A stretch of DNA of 7,030 nt from Alphaproteobacteria bacterium (GTDB taxonomy: Bacteria > Pseudomonadota > Alphaproteobacteria > Rs-D84): positions 1 through 7,030 of the forward strand of contig JAFNYG010000042.1 in NCBI GenBank assembly GCA_017383325.1, read 5' to 3'. The notes below the pieces were generated by a model, which saw nothing but the letters and a program-made list of their open reading frames with translations, did no database searches and was not told the origin of the DNA. The translations under genes were made by a program, and so were the position numbers. How positions within the stretch are numbered: position 1 is the stretch's first letter; the number at the start of each line of letters is the position of its first letter. Below, piece by piece: positions 1 to 5,739 of the stretch.

Positions 1-1139
1 CAGCCAATAAAAATGATGCTATTTTTGTCTGGGCGGCCGGCAACGATTACAATTCTCAATCCAGCGCATTATCCGCCATGCCGTTACACATTCCCGAATT
101 AAAAGGACATTTTGTAAACGTCGTCGCATGGGACAGCAACACAGGCGCACTGGCAGATTTCAGCAACGCATGCGGAATAACAAAAAACTATTGCATCACG
201 GCCCCTGGCACAGACATCGAAACCCCATCGTCATCATATCCAATCAGCGGCACCAGTTTTGCCACCCCAATCGTATCCGCGGCGATTGCGGTCATTCGCG
301 AAGCATTCCCATACATGACCGCCCCACAAATCACATCGCTGCTGTTTGATACGGCGCGCGATTTAGGCGATGTTGGCACAGATGAAATTTACGGACACGG
401 CATGCTGGACCTGGAACGCGCCACCCGCCCTGTTGGTGCCGAATTGGTCCCATTATCAGATGGCACAACTGTCGCACTGCGTGCGGCCCACACCACAGGC
501 AGTATCGCCCACAACATAAAATCAAAAAACATAAAATTCGCGTTTATTGACAGCTATGGTCGCGCATTTAACACGGAACTGAACAACAACATCAAATCCA
601 AAAACCCCAGCATTGGGTTTGAACGCCTGCGCGCAAACGGTGATACAACCATGACATTTGGCAACCTGGAATTTGGTTTCAAGAACACAGAACTGTTGAT
701 GTCCGATGGTTTCCTGTCCGCAGATTCTCAAAACACAATCACATTCATTGGCATAAATAACCAAGTTCACCTGGGCGACACCATATTATTCAATCGCGCC
801 ACAATTGGAACCATGAACCCAACCACATCTGCACAATCTATGATAAATGGGTTTTCAGACATCATGACAGGGTCTATCTCATTCGGGGCAAAATATAATG
901 ATTTTGCATTATCAATTGGCACAACAGACACAATTATTAACGGCAACATGTACCTGCGCACCCCAACTGGTCGCCGACATAACGGCGAATACACATTCGC
1001 AACCCATTCCATCGACATGACAAACCGTCCATCCCTGGAAATATATGCATCATACAAATTCATGACCGCCGGCTTTGTCGACAATCCATATGGCACAGAC
1101 GAAGTGTACGTAATTGCCAAAACAAAATTACAGTTCTAA
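1..1139 (+). CDS. Subtilisin-like (S8) serine protease with autotransporter-like C-terminus, 3' part only
   Basis: The reading frame is open from base 3, so the gene starts before the window; the ATG at 78 is internal. About 378 residues are visible. VWAAGND (Asn codon 42-44) matches the oxyanion-hole block of subtilases, and GTSFATP (Ser codon 255-257) is the nucleophile block. The catalytic Asp and His blocks must lie upstream. The protease domain ends near base 430 (YGHGMLDLERA). The remaining roughly 230 residues contain alternating, strand-like segments, a DSYGRAFNTEL block resembling the linker-to-barrel junction of S8 autotransporters, and a C-terminal LQF, as in outer-membrane barrel proteins. 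It is probably exported and either anchored in or passed across the outer membrane. The C-terminal part is somewhat shorter than a usual autotransporter barrel of about 270-300 residues, so the autotransporter label is inference while the S8 assignment is firm. No strong terminator follows the stop codon. Confidence 0.88.
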   Translation, partial: ANKNDAIFVWAAGNDYNSQSSALSAMPLHIPELKGHFVNVVAWDSNTGALADFSNACGITKNYCITAPGTDIETPSSSYPISGTSFATPIVSAAIAVIREAFPYMTAPQITSLLFDTARDLGDVGTDEIYGHGMLDLERATRPVGAELVPLSDGTTVALRAAHTTGSIAHNIKSKNIKFAFIDSYGRAFNTELNNNIKSKNPSIGFERLRANGDTTMTFGNLEFGFKNTELLMSDGFLSADSQNTITFIGINNQVHLGDTILFNRATIGTMNPTTSAQSMINGFSDIMTGSISFGAKYNDFALSIGTTDTIINGNMYLRTPTGRRHNGEYTFATHSIDMTNRPSLEIYASYKFMTAGFVDNPYGTDEVYVIAKTKLQF

Positions 1140-1208
1140 GCACAACATCCATCACAATCGTTTCTATTTATTTTTACTTACCTGAAAAATAACCTTGCTT
1201 TTTTAAGG

Positions 1209-1214
1209 TATAGT
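1209..1214 (+). promoter_or_regulatory. Possible ssb promoter -10 (TATAGT)
   Basis: The 119-base gap between the protease stop and ssb is A+T-rich. TATAGT differs from TATAAT at one position, but no good -35 stands 16-18 bases upstream. A second reading pairs TTGCTT (1195-1200) with TCAAAT (1218-1223) at 17-base spacing. A short inverted repeat, ACCTT/AAGGT (1192-1196 and 1205-1209), overlaps both options. No GTTC-N7-GTTC type LexA box of Alphaproteobacteria is visible. A promoter is expected here, but its exact position is uncertain. Confidence 0.3.
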
Positions 1215-1246
1215 TGCTCAAATGCAAACATACAAATAAAAAACTA

Positions 1247-1254
1247 AAAGGAAG
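1247..1254 (+). promoter_or_regulatory. ssb ribosome binding site
   Basis: AAAGGAAG stands four bases before the ATG at 1259. It decides the start: the frame is open further upstream to a TTG at 1214, but only the ATG has a well-placed Shine-Dalgarno sequence and gives the canonical SSB N-terminus [13 protein letters not shown]. Confidence 0.8.
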
Positions 1255-1258
1255 TGAC

Positions 1259-1717
1259 ATGGCAGGAAGCATAAATAAAGTGATACTGGTTGGAAACATT
1301 GGCCAAGAACCCCAGGTTCGCACCATGGGCAGCGGTCAAAAGGTAGTCAGTTTTTCCCTGGCAACATCTGACCGTTGGCGTGATCGCGCGACCGGCGAAC
1401 AGAAAGAACAAACCGAATGGCACCGCGTTGTGTTATTCAACCCTAGTTTAGTCGAGGTTGCAGAACGCATGCTGCAAAAGGGCACAAAACTGTATCTCGA
1501 AGGTTCATTACGCACACGCAAATGGCAAAACCAAAGTGGCGCAGACGTTTACACAACCGAAGTTGTCCTAAACCCATTCGGTGGCCAAATGGTTATTTTA
1601 AGTGGCGCAAAATCAATGGACGGCGCAGGTTCCGAATACACGGCATCATCAGCCCCCGCATCTGCCCCACGCGAAGAAATATCGGTTGCAGACATTGGTG
1701 ACGATATACCATTTTAA
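1259..1717 (+). CDS. ssb: Single-stranded DNA-binding protein SSB
   Basis: A 152-residue protein that coats single-stranded DNA during replication, recombination and repair, and recruits partner enzymes through its acidic C-terminal tip. Residues 1-113 form the OB fold and closely follow bacterial [16 protein letters not shown], then [34 protein letters not shown] and YTTEVV. Aromatic residues that typically stack on DNA bases are present (W40, W54, W89, F60). A short linker rich in Ala, Ser and Pro (about residues 118-140) leads to the tip DIGDDIPF, which matches the conserved partner-binding motif. The linker is shorter than in E. coli SSB (about 178 residues in total), which is common. The gene appears monocistronic, with its own ribosome binding site and a strong terminator directly downstream. 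Confidence 0.97.
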   Translation: MAGSINKVILVGNIGQEPQVRTMGSGQKVVSFSLATSDRWRDRATGEQKEQTEWHRVVLFNPSLVEVAERMLQKGTKLYLEGSLRTRKWQNQSGADVYTTEVVLNPFGGQMVILSGAKSMDGAGSEYTASSAPASAPREEISVADIGDDIPF

Positions 1718-1730
1718 ATCACTATTAATA

Positions 1731-1758
1731 AATCCCGGCAATGCCGGGATTATTTTTT
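1731..1758 (+). terminator. Intrinsic terminator after ssb
   Basis: A perfect nine-base stem, AATCCCGGC (1731-1739) and GCCGGGATT (1743-1751), closes on a three-base loop and is followed by A and six T residues. It lies 13 bases after the ssb stop and 15 bases before the end of the convergent lpxI gene. It may help terminate lpxI transcripts too, although the T tract on the minus side is poor. Confidence 0.9.
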
Positions 1759-1773
1759 ATCCACCAACCCACA

Positions 1774-2601
1774 TTATTCATCCAGCGCAACAATAAAAAT
1801 TCCCAATTTATTTGCACGTGCAATTACCGCAGGCTTATTAACAACAAAGCACGTCTTGGTATTTACAACAATACCGCGCAAATGCGCCGCCGCCACAGCT
1901 TCTACTGTATCAACGCCGATTGCTGGGATATCGATACGCAAATCTTGACCTGGTTTTGTCATTTTTGCAAAAACGCCACTTGATTTACGTTTATTCTTGC
2001 GCATATCGACGACACGTTCCAACATACGGGCGGTTCCCTCGGCGGCCTCTACTGCGATAACCTGCTTATCAACAACAACCGATGCGCCAATATCGGCCAC
2101 GCCAATTGCGTGCGACACCTCAATTGCGCGTTCGATATCTTTCTTATCATCTTTTGTTGGTTTTGCCTTGGTCTGAACACCCGCACACTCGAACGCCAGT
2201 TCTGGCGCCAAATCCTGCGCTGCCACAATTTCAAACCCTTGTTTTTCCAAAACATTATTCAAAGCAACCGCCATAGAATCATACCCCCGTTGATGTTTCA
2301 TAATCTTTAACAATGTCATAAACGTCCACAAATCTGGTCGCAAATCCGACAAATTCGGATGCCCCAGCGACCCAACAAAGGTCAATTTCTTTATTCCGCG
2401 ACGCCGAAATTCGCGTATTGCGCGCCCTGCCCCGCCCAATCGAACGACCATATCAGGTGCCAATCTCATATCAACAAAGCCACGCAATCCAACGACAAAC
2501 ACATCCCATCCTGCGCGCCTTAGCGCATCACGCGTAAAGAACGGCAAATCCAACGCCCCTGCAACCAATGCAATTTTATTATCTTTTAATTTGCTAGTCA
2601 T
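1774..2601 (-). CDS. lpxI: UDP-2,3-diacylglucosamine pyrophosphatase LpxI (DUF1009)
   Basis: A 275-residue protein, close to the usual length of LpxI (about 280). LpxI hydrolyses UDP-2,3-diacylglucosamine to lipid X and UMP, the fourth step of lipid A synthesis, at the inner face of the cytoplasmic membrane. It replaces LpxH in many Alphaproteobacteria. The N-terminal domain (residues 8-130) opens with ALVAGALDLP, a variant of the family's G-x-G-x-LP start. The C-terminal domain carries the hallmark blocks GVADIGASVVV (167-177), VIAVEAAEGTARML (181-194) and AKMTKPGQDLRIDIPAIG (212-229); the metal-dependent catalytic Asp of the family should be D220 or D224. The ATG at 2601 has TAGGA (2609-2613) seven bases upstream. 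The gene stands alone on this strand: lpxA, lpxB, fabZ and lpxD, its frequent neighbours, are not in the window. Confidence 0.95.
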   Translation of the reverse strand: MTSKLKDNKIALVAGALDLPFFTRDALRRAGWDVFVVGLRGFVDMRLAPDMVVRLGGAGRAIREFRRRGIKKLTFVGSLGHPNLSDLRPDLWTFMTLLKIMKHQRGYDSMAVALNNVLEKQGFEIVAAQDLAPELAFECAGVQTKAKPTKDDKKDIERAIEVSHAIGVADIGASVVVDKQVIAVEAAEGTARMLERVVDMRKNKRKSSGVFAKMTKPGQDLRIDIPAIGVDTVEAVAAAHLRGIVVNTKTCFVVNKPAVIARANKLGIFIVALDE

Positions 2602-2648
2602 ACTAATATCCTACGAATAAATCGGACTGGAATCAAGTCGCAATTTAT

Positions 2649-2654
2649 GATAAT
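2649..2654 (+). promoter_or_regulatory. Possible -10 box for the outer-membrane gene unit (GATAAT)
   Basis: GATAAT differs from TATAAT at one position and lies 37 bases before the ATG at 2691, within an A+T-rich stretch (2641-2674). No convincing -35 is seen upstream; TGGAAT (2628-2633) is only a weak candidate. The ribosome site AGG (2679-2681) is nine bases before the ATG. Confidence 0.25.
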
Positions 2655-2666
2655 ATCTTACATAAC

Positions 2667-2695
2667 ATTATAAACCACAGGCGAAGACATATGAA
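2667..2695 (-). promoter_or_regulatory. Putative lpxI promoter
   Basis: Read on the minus strand, a perfect TATAAT (2672 to 2667) follows TTCATA (2695 to 2690; four of six matches to TTGACA) at 17-base spacing. Transcription would start near 2660 and give a leader of about 60 bases. The -35 overlaps the start codon of the divergent outer-membrane gene, so the two promoters would be back to back or overlapping. Confidence 0.4.
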
Positions 2696-3455
2696 AAAGA
2701 CACTGGTTCTAACATTTTTTATGGCGACATTCTGCGCCCAGGCGGCCACATATGATGCAAACAAATTTCGCAAGGAAATTCTGGCTGGGGTTGACATGAT
2801 TGGTGCCCGCGCAACTGTTGACGAAACACCAATTAATGCCCCAGGCGAATTGGGATACGAAGTATACGAAACCATCGATGCGGTCACATCTGATGAAATA
2901 AAATTGTACATACCAACATCGATGTATCTGCGCATGGGTGGCGGACTGAACCTGGGATTTGCAACGGACCGCGCGACATTTAACAACACAGAATACGACA
3001 GTTCTGGCAGCTTCAGCACCCAAATCGGTCTGGGCTGGAATCTGTCATCATATGTCCGCACAGAAATCGATTTCCAAGAATCCACATTTAAATTTTCCGA
3101 ACTGGATTCCCGCCAGGCGACATATCAAACAATTGGCGGTATGTTGTATTTTGATTTGGCGCGCCGCTATATACAAACTGGCGACGTAACACGTCGTCGC
3201 ACATTTGTTCCATTTATCGGGATTGGTGCAGGATTTGGCACATATGATTTCGAAGGGACAAATGGCGCTGGGGGCTTTGTCATTGCTGCACCGCGCGCAA
3301 CATTGGGATTCAACATTATGTTCACAGATCTAATCGGCATTGATATTGCGTACCAGTATCAAATGATGATTGGCGATGGCTTTGGCTGGGGTGTGCGCGC
3401 CGGTGGCGTTGACAACATCAGCAACATCATAGCATCAATTCGTATGAATTTCTAA
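2691..3455 (+). CDS. Outer-membrane beta-barrel protein, first of a tandem pair
   Basis: A 254-residue exported protein. Residues 1-18 form a classic Sec signal peptide (MKK, hydrophobic core, cleavage after AQA). C15 is preceded by Phe and is not in a lipobox. After a pre-barrel segment of about 60 polar residues, residues 78-254 show alternating hydrophobic/polar, Gly- and aromatic-rich strands such as YLRMGGGLNLGF, STQIGLGWNL, VPFIGIGAGFGTY and IGIDIAYQYQM, ending IIASIRMNF with the C-terminal Phe used as an outer-membrane assembly signal. The size and strand number fit a small eight-stranded barrel (OmpA/OmpW-like, OMP_b-brl type). No OmpA peptidoglycan-binding domain is present. Its substrate or role cannot be read from the sequence. 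It heads a unit with the next gene, 17 bases downstream. Its resemblance to that neighbour is clearest in the second half. Confidence 0.85.
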   Translation: MKKTLVLTFFMATFCAQAATYDANKFRKEILAGVDMIGARATVDETPINAPGELGYEVYETIDAVTSDEIKLYIPTSMYLRMGGGLNLGFATDRATFNNTEYDSSGSFSTQIGLGWNLSSYVRTEIDFQESTFKFSELDSRQATYQTIGGMLYFDLARRYIQTGDVTRRRTFVPFIGIGAGFGTYDFEGTNGAGGFVIAAPRATLGFNIMFTDLIGIDIAYQYQMMIGDGFGWGVRAGGVDNISNIIASIRMNF

Positions 3456-3472
3456 AGACAGGATAAAAAGAT

Positions 3473-4123
3473 ATGAAAACAAAGTTTATTTTGGCAATTT
3501 TATGTACATTCCCAGTCATGGCAAACGCAGCCATACCATATCGTGCCGAACAGATAAAATCCATTCCCACACAAACGCCATCTGGCATCGATAACGAAGC
3601 ATATGCCCGCGATAAACGTTTTTATATCGGCGGGATGTATAACTTTGCCATGTGGCAAAACTTTACAGACGATACCGATATCACCATCAACGGCGAAAAC
3701 AGCACCAGTTTCGAAGCCGTGGCTGGTCTGCGCATTTATGATACATTTCGAATGGAATTAAATTATATACGCACAAACGCCGAATACAATACCCTGTCAT
3801 TATCAGGCGACACTTTTTTTGTAAATGCAATTTTTGACGCGCGCATCGACAGCATATACCGAATTTTCCGCACACAAATGCTGGTTCCATATGTTGGTTT
3901 GGGGGCCGGTCTGTCGTGGAATTCTGCGGATGACATTACACTTGAACGCAAGATTTCGCCCACCGCCGCCGCCTTGGCTGGTATTGCCATTGAATTCAAT
4001 CAAATCTTTGCGCTGGATTTTGGTTACAGATATTTTTACATGTTTAATCCAGGCACCGAAACAATCAAACACCTGAACCCGACCGCACACCAATTTCGCG
4101 CCGGCGTACGCATCAGTTTCTAA
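3473..4123 (+). CDS. Outer-membrane beta-barrel protein, second of a tandem pair
   Basis: A 216-residue exported protein. Residues 1-19 are a signal peptide with cleavage after ANA. The barrel starts almost at once (KRFYIGGMYNFAMW, 48-61) and runs to the C-terminal RAGVRISF, again with a terminal Phe. The layout of the last 80 residues repeats that of the upstream protein: VPYVGLGAGLSW (138-149) against VPFIGIGAGFGTY, then a Gly-containing strand, then LDFGYRYFYM (181-190) against IDIAYQYQMM. The two genes therefore probably arose by an old duplication; the N-terminal halves differ and this one lacks the longer pre-barrel segment. AGGA (3460-3463) lies nine bases before the ATG. The TAA stop overlaps the start of the methyltransferase gene by one base. 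The function is unknown beyond an outer-membrane barrel of the OmpA/OmpW-like size class. Confidence 0.85.
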   Translation: MKTKFILAILCTFPVMANAAIPYRAEQIKSIPTQTPSGIDNEAYARDKRFYIGGMYNFAMWQNFTDDTDITINGENSTSFEAVAGLRIYDTFRMELNYIRTNAEYNTLSLSGDTFFVNAIFDARIDSIYRIFRTQMLVPYVGLGAGLSWNSADDITLERKISPTAAALAGIAIEFNQIFALDFGYRYFYMFNPGTETIKHLNPTAHQFRAGVRISF

Positions 4124-5049
4124 TGACCAAGACCTGTCCATTTTTTGGCAAATGCGGTGGTTGTAAATTTGATTTTTCTGCCCCTGATTACAAACAGAAA
4201 AAACTGCAAACGCTGTCCAACATACCACTTACAGGCGCACCAATTTGGCTTGCCCCGGGGAATAGACGTCGCGCAGACTTTGCCTTTGCAGGGGGCACAT
4301 TTGGCCTGTTTGAATCAGGAACCAAGAATATAATCCCAATTCAGAAATGCCCAAACATAGCAAATGAAATAAATGATATATTGCCAATGTTATCTGCCAT
4401 GCCGTGGCATGGTACAGGCTCATGCCTGATAACAGTGTGCGACAACGGCATTGACATTGCCATAACATCATCTGTCCCATACGTAACACCAGAATTTCGC
4501 AACAGCGCAATTAAATTGCCCGCGATTCGCATAACGTGGAACAATCAAACCATAAAACAAATCGCCCAACCATTGGTAAGCTTTTCTGGCCACCGCATTG
4601 AATACCCATCTGGGGCATTTTTGCAACCCAGTATCACAGGCGCAGACACACTGCGCGAACTGGTTGTTTCACGTTCATCGGGTGCGAAACACATTGCCGA
4701 CCTGTTCTGCGGTCTGGGCAATTTCACGTTTGAATTAAACGCCGACGGCTTTGACATTGTTGGCACAGGCGCCAAGCGTAACCTGTTTACCCACCCATTA
4801 ACGGTCGGCATGTTAAAAAATTACGACACAATCGTTATGGACCCACCACGTGCCGGCGCCAATGCCCAATGTATTGAATTGATAAAAAGCGACATTAAAC
4901 GCATAATTTATGTTTCTTGCAACCCCGCGACATTTATGCGCGACGCAAAAACATTGACCAGCGGTGGCTATAAAATCACCGAATTGATTCCTGTCGACCA
5001 GTTCGTTGGCAGCATTCACTGGGAACTATTTTGCGTATTTGAAAAATAA
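4123..5049 (+). CDS. TRAM-less m5U RNA methyltransferase of the RlmC/RlmD/TrmA family, with shortened SAM domain
   Basis: Family members transfer a methyl group from SAM to carbon 5 of a uridine in 23S rRNA (RlmC, RlmD) or tRNA (TrmA). In this 308-residue protein C5, C11, C14 (C-x5-C-x2-C) and C76 match the [4Fe-4S] ligands of RlmC/RlmD. The cluster sits at the extreme N-terminus, so there is no TRAM domain, as in RlmC. PSGAFLQPS (162-170), DLFCGLGNFTFEL (193-205, SAM motif I), MDPPRAG (239-245), VSCNPATFMRDAKTL (264-278, nucleophile C266) and HWELF (299-303, catalytic base E301) follow. Only about 47 residues separate DLFCG from DPPR, against roughly 70 usually. The stretch normally holding the acidic ribose-binding residue and the next helix appears lost in frame after DIVGTG (211-216). 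The target base cannot be assigned. ATG overlaps the previous stop (TAATG) with no Shine-Dalgarno sequence, suggesting translational coupling. Confidence 0.88.
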   Translation: MTKTCPFFGKCGGCKFDFSAPDYKQKKLQTLSNIPLTGAPIWLAPGNRRRADFAFAGGTFGLFESGTKNIIPIQKCPNIANEINDILPMLSAMPWHGTGSCLITVCDNGIDIAITSSVPYVTPEFRNSAIKLPAIRITWNNQTIKQIAQPLVSFSGHRIEYPSGAFLQPSITGADTLRELVVSRSSGAKHIADLFCGLGNFTFELNADGFDIVGTGAKRNLFTHPLTVGMLKNYDTIVMDPPRAGANAQCIELIKSDIKRIIYVSCNPATFMRDAKTLTSGGYKITELIPVDQFVGSIHWELFCVFEK

Positions 5050-5070
5050 AAAACCGGTTCCCCGGTTTTT
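5050..5070. terminator. Bidirectional intrinsic terminator
   Basis: AAAACCGG (5050-5057) pairs perfectly with CCGGTTTT (5062-5069) around a TTCC loop. On the plus strand it ends in five T residues right after the methyltransferase stop. On the minus strand it is followed by a longer T-rich tract (revcomp of 5040-5053) and begins three bases after the stop of the coiled-coil gene. It can serve both convergent genes. Confidence 0.85.
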
Positions 5071-5072
5071 CA

Positions 5073-5633
5073 CTAACGCTTCAGCTGTCTTATATCTGCC
5101 ATCAACTTGCCCAACGCCCCAGACAACCTGGAATATTCTGCTGAAAAATATTCATATTCTTTACCTGCCTGACATGCGATATCTTCGCTATACAGCGCGG
5201 ACGACATGCTAATCTCACACGATTCCATATTTTTTTCAACAAAGGCCAACCGATTTTCCAGCTCTACTCGCTCTGCTTCTAACCTACGCAATTTCAAATC
5301 ATTTTCCACACTGGCACAGGTTTTATAAAATTCATCTGCATACGCCAACTGCTTGCTGGCCTCTACCCCTCTATTAATTTTTTGTCGGATGGCACCTGCC
5401 TGCAACTCATAATCACAAATCTCGCGTTCTGCTTCCATCACTTCGCCACGGTCATAACGATTGTTGGCCGCAAAATTTTGCAAACTGGCAATACGTTCAC
5501 AAACATACGTTTCTTCATGTGCGGCGCGCTTACCAGCATCCACAGCCTTTTTCAAAGTTTTTACCTTATTATCCATAACAGATTTTAATAAATACAAAAC
5601 CCCAACATTGGCTTTTTTATTTGATTGCGACAT
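5073..5633 (-). CDS. Coiled-coil protein of unknown function, 186 residues
   Basis: I do not recognise a family. The protein is predicted almost wholly helical and charged, with no signal peptide or membrane segment, so it is probably cytoplasmic. Residues 107-136 show clear heptads, with hydrophobic positions at L115, L118, L125, L129, V132 and M136. A basic, helical N-terminal part (residues 17-40) precedes it. Five cysteines occur, C45, C73, C106, C139 and C154, the first four spaced 28, 33 and 33 residues apart. Size and composition are loosely like FliJ-type or other small coiled-coil adaptors, but no diagnostic motif supports that. The start ATG at 5633 is chosen because of its ribosome binding site; an upstream in-frame ATG at 5669 would add 12 residues but has no such site. 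The gene is flanked by terminators on both sides and has its own promoter, so it is likely expressed alone. Confidence 0.75.
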   Translation of the reverse strand: MSQSNKKANVGVLYLLKSVMDNKVKTLKKAVDAGKRAAHEETYVCERIASLQNFAANNRYDRGEVMEAEREICDYELQAGAIRQKINRGVEASKQLAYADEFYKTCASVENDLKLRRLEAERVELENRLAFVEKNMESCEISMSSALYSEDIACQAGKEYEYFSAEYSRLSGALGKLMADIRQLKR

Positions 5634-5637
5634 TTTA

Positions 5638-5643
5638 TCCTCT
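5638..5643 (-). promoter_or_regulatory. Ribosome binding site of the coiled-coil gene
   Basis: On the minus strand AGAGGA lies four bases before the ATG at 5633, within AAAGAGGATAAAATG. It favours this start over the ATG at 5669. Confidence 0.75.
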
Positions 5644-5657
5644 TTGCTCTCGCACAC

Positions 5658-5686
5658 AAGGTAATACACAAAAGCATTTTTGTCAA
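5658..5686 (-). promoter_or_regulatory. Promoter of the coiled-coil gene
   Basis: A perfect TTGACA -35 lies on the minus strand at 5686 to 5681. Downstream, TATTAC (5666 to 5661) resembles a -10 but leaves only a 14-base spacer; TACCTT (5663 to 5658) has the ideal 17-base spacer but a poor match. Transcription should start near 5650-5655, about 20 bases before the start codon. The -35 is convincing; the -10 is uncertain. Confidence 0.5.
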
Positions 5687-5699
5687 CAACAAAACAATA

Positions 5700-5731
5700 A
5701 AAAAAAATACCAGGTTTTTCCCTGGTATTTT
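5700..5731 (-). terminator. Intrinsic terminator of the acyl-CoA synthetase gene
   Basis: An 11-base perfect stem, AAAATACCAGG (5704-5714) and CCTGGTATTTT (5721-5731), surrounds a six-base loop. Read on the minus strand it begins eight bases after the synthetase stop and continues into a run of T residues (complement of the A run at 5700-5707). It separates the synthetase gene from the promoter of the coiled-coil gene. Confidence 0.88.
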
Positions 5732-5739
5732 ATTTTTTA

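Noticed and set aside
78..80. ATG at 78 as the start of the protease gene
   Set aside because: The frame is open upstream and encodes the VWAAGND block, so the gene begins outside the window.
767..1120. 117-residue minus-strand reading frame opposite the protease C-terminus
   Set aside because: The plus-strand frame continues an intact S8 protein; the shadow has no ribosome site or motif.
1192..1209. Hairpin ACCTT/AAGGT as a terminator for the protease gene
   Set aside because: The stem is only five base pairs, A+T-rich, and no T tract follows. It may be chance or a weak operator.
1214..1258. N-terminal extension of SSB from a TTG at 1214
   Set aside because: It adds 15 lysine-rich residues not found in SSB, and the ATG at 1259 has a good ribosome binding site.
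2645..3085. 146-residue minus-strand reading frame
   Set aside because: It lies inside the first outer-membrane gene, shows no family motif, and its sense-strand partner has a signal peptide, ribosome site and barrel features.
3803..4228. 141-residue minus-strand reading frame across the barrel and methyltransferase junction
   Set aside because: It is a shadow of two well-supported plus-strand genes, with no recognisable domain.
5634..5669. Twelve-residue N-terminal extension of the coiled-coil protein from the ATG at 5669
   Set aside because: It would overlap the likely promoter and transcription start, and it has no ribosome binding site; the ATG at 5633 has AGAGGA.
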